A DNA stretch of 64,000 nt from Desulfamplus sp. (GTDB taxonomy: Bacteria > Desulfobacterota > Desulfobacteria > Desulfobacterales > Desulfobacteraceae): contig JADFZQ010000015.1 in the NCBI GenBank assembly GCA_015232455.1, forward strand, positions 1 to 64,000, written 5' to 3'. The notes beneath the pieces were generated by a model. It was not told where the DNA came from, ran no database searches, and saw only the letters and a list, made by a program, of their open reading frames with translations. Shown piece by piece: positions 60,956 through 64,000 of the stretch. Both the position numbers and the translations under genes were made by a program. Positions within the stretch are counted from its first letter, which is position 1, and every line of letters begins with the position of its first letter.

Positions 60956-62884
60956 CTATTGTTGAGTCTTGAATTTCCCCAATGTTAATTGTAATTCTCC
61001 ACCGATCTTCTTTAATTTTTCAGCCTGAGTCCTCAATTGTGCCGAACTTTTTGCACCTTCACCTGCTGCAACATTGACTCTGGCAATATCTTTACTTATG
61101 CTTGCAGAAGCACCTGAAGATTCCCCTACATTTCTATTTGCCTCCTGCACACCTTCTGAAACCTGAGCAATATTTGAAGATATTTCCGAAGTGGTTACAG
61201 ACTGCTCTTCAACCGCAGCAGCAATGGTGCTGATAATATTATGAATATCCTCTACAACCGCTGTGATACTTTTAATTTTTGCAACAGAACTTTGAGTTGT
61301 TCCTTGAATACTTTCAATCTTTGTCTTTATATTCTGTGTTGCTCTGGCTGTCTGTCCAGCAAGGTCTTTAATCTCATTTGCCACAACTGCAAATCCTTTT
61401 CCTGCATCTCCTGCCCTTGCAGCTTCAATTGTGGCATTGAGTGCTAAAAGATTGGTTTGATCCGAAATTTCATTAATTACTTCTGTAACTTTACTTATGT
61501 CAAGGGCAGCTTTTCCTAACTCTTCCATCTGCTGGGATGTCTCCTTTGCCTGAATCAGAGCATTATCCGAGATACCCCTTGCCCGTTCCGAGTTTTTTGT
61601 AATCTCGGTAATAGTGCTGGTCATCTGTTCAGAAGCAGTTGCAACCATAGAAAGGTTGGTCGCAGATTGTTCCATTGCGGCTGCAACAGCAGATAGATTT
61701 TCTGTCATCTGCTCAGTTGCACTACTCACACTCATAGCAAGAGAAGATGTTTCGCCAGTCCCTTTTGCAAGAACAGATGCAATATTAAGAAGCTCAGTTG
61801 ATGAATTATCCATAAACATAGCCCGTTCCACAGAGTTTTTAATGATTTCTTGAAGATTTTCCATGAACGTGTCAAACCATCGGGCAAGCTCTCCTATCTC
61901 ATCTGTGCTTTTTATATTAAGCCTTCTGGTTAAATCGCCTTCACCTTCTGCAATATCCTTGAGGCCGTTTACAACACGCCTTACAGGTCTAACAATTGCC
62001 CGTGTTGTCATTGTTCCGTAAGAAAATCCGACAAGAACCGCACCTAATATAGAAACCAAAATTATTATGTTAGAATGTCTTCTTTCTGTATCCATTTTTT
62101 TAAATGAAATATCTCTTACTTCAAGAAGGCTTTTGTTGACCGCTGTCTTTGACTGGTCAAGTGATTCTGATATTTCACCTTGCGTCAATACAGATGCATG
62201 ATACTGTTTTAGAAGAGGTTCAACCTTGAGAAAACCATCTTTCACGGGAGCGAACATCTTGTTCATCATTTTATTTGTTCCATTCCGTTCTTCCCAATTC
62301 TTGACAGCCTTATCAAGTGATTTGAGATGCTCAAGAATTACATTCCATTTGGCGTCTGTGGTTCTTTGAAAATAACCTTCGCAGTCAGCTTTGATAAGAA
62401 CAATCCCTGCTTTGACTGTATCAAACCATTGAGCATTCTTTTCAATATCTGAAAACAATGTGAAAAGAGCATCTGCATCATTGATCTTGCTACTCTCAAC
62501 TGTAGTCAATTGATTAAAGTTTTTTTCAAATATATCAATTTCTTTTCTGATTTTTTTAACAATAGTGTCAATATCTTGTGATGTGTTTTTCTTCCTAACC
62601 ACAGAGTCAGTCTGTTTTTTGCAATCTTTTATATTAGTCTGGAACTTTTTAAGTGCATCAGCTTGAATGCTTCTACCTTCACTGTAATTGTAAAGAAGAT
62701 AGCGATCACTATATGCTGCTGCGACAGTAAAACTGTTTTTAAGCTCGTCAATGCTGCTGTAGAAATCTGTTTCACTAACAACATTCCTAAGAGAGCTGAA
62801 CCCTGAATATCCAACAACAATTGTAAGTAAAAGAATTACCCCAAAACCTATTCCGATTTTTACTCCAAGTTTCAGATCCTTCAT
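60956..62884 (-). CDS. methyl-accepting chemotaxis protein 3
   Basis: This is a 642-residue chemoreceptor. Helix 1 (about 8-30) and helix 2 (about 272-295) bracket a helical periplasmic domain of about 240 residues, probably a long helical-bundle sensor unlike that of receptors 1 and 2. HAMP ([20 protein letters not shown]) is followed by the signalling hairpin with tip [20 protein letters not shown]. The adaptation region is rich in Ala/Glu/Gln. It is monocistronic, in the opposite orientation to the flanking genes. Confidence 0.95.
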   Translation of the reverse strand: MKDLKLGVKIGIGFGVILLLTIVVGYSGFSSLRNVVSETDFYSSIDELKNSFTVAAAYSDRYLLYNYSEGRSIQADALKKFQTNIKDCKKQTDSVVRKKNTSQDIDTIVKKIRKEIDIFEKNFNQLTTVESSKINDADALFTLFSDIEKNAQWFDTVKAGIVLIKADCEGYFQRTTDAKWNVILEHLKSLDKAVKNWEERNGTNKMMNKMFAPVKDGFLKVEPLLKQYHASVLTQGEISESLDQSKTAVNKSLLEVRDISFKKMDTERRHSNIIILVSILGAVLVGFSYGTMTTRAIVRPVRRVVNGLKDIAEGEGDLTRRLNIKSTDEIGELARWFDTFMENLQEIIKNSVERAMFMDNSSTELLNIASVLAKGTGETSSLAMSVSSATEQMTENLSAVAAAMEQSATNLSMVATASEQMTSTITEITKNSERARGISDNALIQAKETSQQMEELGKAALDISKVTEVINEISDQTNLLALNATIEAARAGDAGKGFAVVANEIKDLAGQTARATQNIKTKIESIQGTTQSSVAKIKSITAVVEDIHNIISTIAAAVEEQSVTTSEISSNIAQVSEGVQEANRNVGESSGASASISKDIARVNVAAGEGAKSSAQLRTQAEKLKKIGGELQLTLGKFKTQQ

Positions 62885-62985
62885 GCAATTTTTCCTTTAT
62901 GGTTACATGATAGAAAGTTAAGATTAAATATATTCCATTGGATTATAATAGGCTGCATTTATCTTCAGAAAAAAGTAGCCTAATT

Positions 62986-63017
62986 GCTAAATTTCTTTAT
63001 TAAGAAATAAATTTAGC
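62986..63017. repeat. AT-rich hairpin upstream of receptor 3
   Basis: GCTAAATTT pairs with AAATTTAGC, with a further TTTCTT/AAGAAA pairing inside, about 100 bp upstream of the receptor start. It could be an operator or a transcript hairpin. Confidence 0.4.
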
Positions 63018-63473
63018 ATAATGTCAATAAAAATAATGTTAAGGTATATTATATTATTTAATGTATCTTACAAAAAGTAAATAATGTAAAAAAACTATGC
63101 TATTTAAGACCTTTTACCTAATTTAACTGTAAGACATATTATTTCAGCCTCATATTCTGCTCACTTATTTCCATCAATCTTGAGACTTTTTAAAAGTTTT
63201 TAGTTGCTCTTGTGGTTGTAATTTTCAGAACATCTTAGAATAAAACTTACTGTAAATAATTCCATGCTGTATTATGTTAAATTTAGTAACTATATTGGCT
63301 TATACAAGTGAAAAGATAAAAAATTGTTGTGTGGGGAATGTAATTGCAGTTATCCAGAAAATATGTTGTCATAGCAAAACAAAAATGATAGTCCAATAGT
63401 GCTAAAATAAAAAAATTAGATTCAATAATTAAACAGATTCACATTAAATTAGAAATTTGCAAAGGAGGTATAA
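63018..63473. other. gene-poor AT-rich region before livH
   Basis: The 456 bp hold no supported gene. A 30 bp segment at 63251-63280 repeats that at 17561. An imperfect ACTTTTTAAAAGT palindrome near 63185 resembles the centre of the pst palindromes. An AAAGGAGG ribosome site closes the region. Confidence 0.4.
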
Positions 63474-64000
63474 GTGTTTGATAGTATTATCCAGAATTTA
63501 TTTAATGCTTTGCAGTGGGGGAGTTTCTACTCCCTTATTGCACTCGGCTACACTCTTGTTTATGGGGTGTTAAGGCTGATTAATTTTGCACACGGCGATA
63601 TATTTATGGTAGGGGCTTACATAGCCTATTTTATAGCCATATTCTTCTTTAAAGGTTCTCTTGCCCTTTCAGGCACAGCAACTCTTGCTTTAGTTATCCC
63701 TTTAACTATGATTTTAACGGCTGTATGCGGGGTTACACTTGAAAGAATAGCTTACAAACCTTTAAGGCGAAAAGGTGCAAACCGTCTATACGTTGTAATC
63801 ACCGCATTGATGTGTGGATTAATTTTGGAAAATGGAAACCTTGCCTTTCTTGGTGCAAGCCGCAAAAGTTTTCCTGAACTTATAGATAAGGTTGTCTATA
63901 ACTTTGGTATGATAAGCATGACCAACCTAAAAATTTGGGTTATACTCTCCTCCATTCTTGTCTTTTTTCTCCTCAATACGATTATCTCTAAAACTAAAAT
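63474..64000 (+). CDS. livH: branched-chain amino acid ABC permease LivH (partial, runs off the window)
   Basis: The first 175 residues are visible. They show the LivH start (NALQWGSFYSLIALGYTLVY then GVLRLINFAHGD) and several membrane helices, with ERIAYKPLRRKGANRLYVVI as the usual cytoplasmic loop. It would form the membrane channel of a leucine/isoleucine/valine importer with LivM, F and G, expected to the right. It starts with GTG behind a strong AAAGGAGG site. The 3' end lies outside the window. Confidence 0.93.
   Translation, partial: MFDSIIQNLFNALQWGSFYSLIALGYTLVYGVLRLINFAHGDIFMVGAYIAYFIAIFFFKGSLALSGTATLALVIPLTMILTAVCGVTLERIAYKPLRRKGANRLYVVITALMCGLILENGNLAFLGASRKSFPELIDKVVYNFGMISMTNLKIWVILSSILVFFLLNTIISKTK

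Noticed and set aside
1-64000. tRNA, rRNA or known riboswitch genes
   Set aside because: No cloverleaf, rRNA core or riboswitch consensus was recognised by eye; a covariance-model search would be needed to exclude them.

Overview
The window is an AT-rich bacterial chromosome segment with densely packed genes. It carries many large sensor kinases, three chemotaxis receptors, a YibE/F protein, 7TMR-DISM and HD-GYP signalling proteins, and families of short interspersed palindromes. This is typical of a low-GC Desulfobacterota (deltaproteobacterial) genome such as filamentous or multicellular Desulfobacterales. That assignment is inferred from gene style only; there is no rRNA or tRNA in the window.

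Layout. 0-2.3 kb: end of an unknown gene, an MqsA-like zinc-ribbon/HTH protein with a DUF3467-like partner, and an exported MsrB-MsrA lipoprotein. 2.3-14.5 kb (minus strand): guaB, an NlpC/P60 lipoprotein, a YejE-like permease, a 7TMR-DISM hybrid kinase, a MoxR ATPase and a 1514-residue PPDK-like protein. 14.6-18.1 kb: an accessory zone with a 48-residue peptide gene, a broken IS1-type transposase, a RelB/YoeB pair whose toxin has a nonsense codon, a MazF remnant and a secreted orphan. 18.1-21.8 kb: Cache-domain kinase plus HD-GYP regulator. 22-28.3 kb: glycerophosphodiesterase, alkaline phosphatase, YibE/F protein, chemotaxis receptor. 28.3-33.2 kb: an operon of an unknown 838-residue protein, a phosphatidylserine-decarboxylase-like protein and an Lgt-like membrane protein. 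33.5-36.7 kb: small unknown protein, class 3 lipase, second alkaline phosphatase. 36.9-46.4 kb (minus): hybrid kinase, DksA-like protein, phoU, CHAD protein, ppx, RMD1-family protein, ppk1 and a SixA protein with a long charged tail. 46.9-51 kb: potABCD-type polyamine importer. 51-55.3 kb: EAL-CBS-GGDEF protein, chemotaxis receptor, small Cys protein. 55.5-60.4 kb: pstCASB. 60.4-64 kb: tyrosine recombinase remnant, a third receptor and the start of livH.

The unifying theme is phosphate. At least eight promoter-proximal sites in six intergenic regions carry three or four copies of a CTAAY core spaced by exactly 11 bp. Several are followed by a TATAAT-like hexamer beginning 15 bp after the last core. 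This is the architecture of a PHO box with a different core from the E. coli one. The sites lie upstream of pstC, the glycerophosphodiesterase, an alkaline phosphatase, the SixA-ppk operon, the DksA-like gene, the pot operon, the Cache-kinase/HD-GYP operon, the small-protein/lipase pair, and the 838aa-psd-lgt-like operon. The window therefore appears to hold much of a phosphate-starvation regulon. It combines high-affinity uptake, polyphosphate turnover and phospholipid scavenging (lipase, glycerophosphodiesterase, phosphatases). The uncharacterised three-gene lipid-type operon is the best candidate for an undescribed system. No phoB/phoR pair is visible here.
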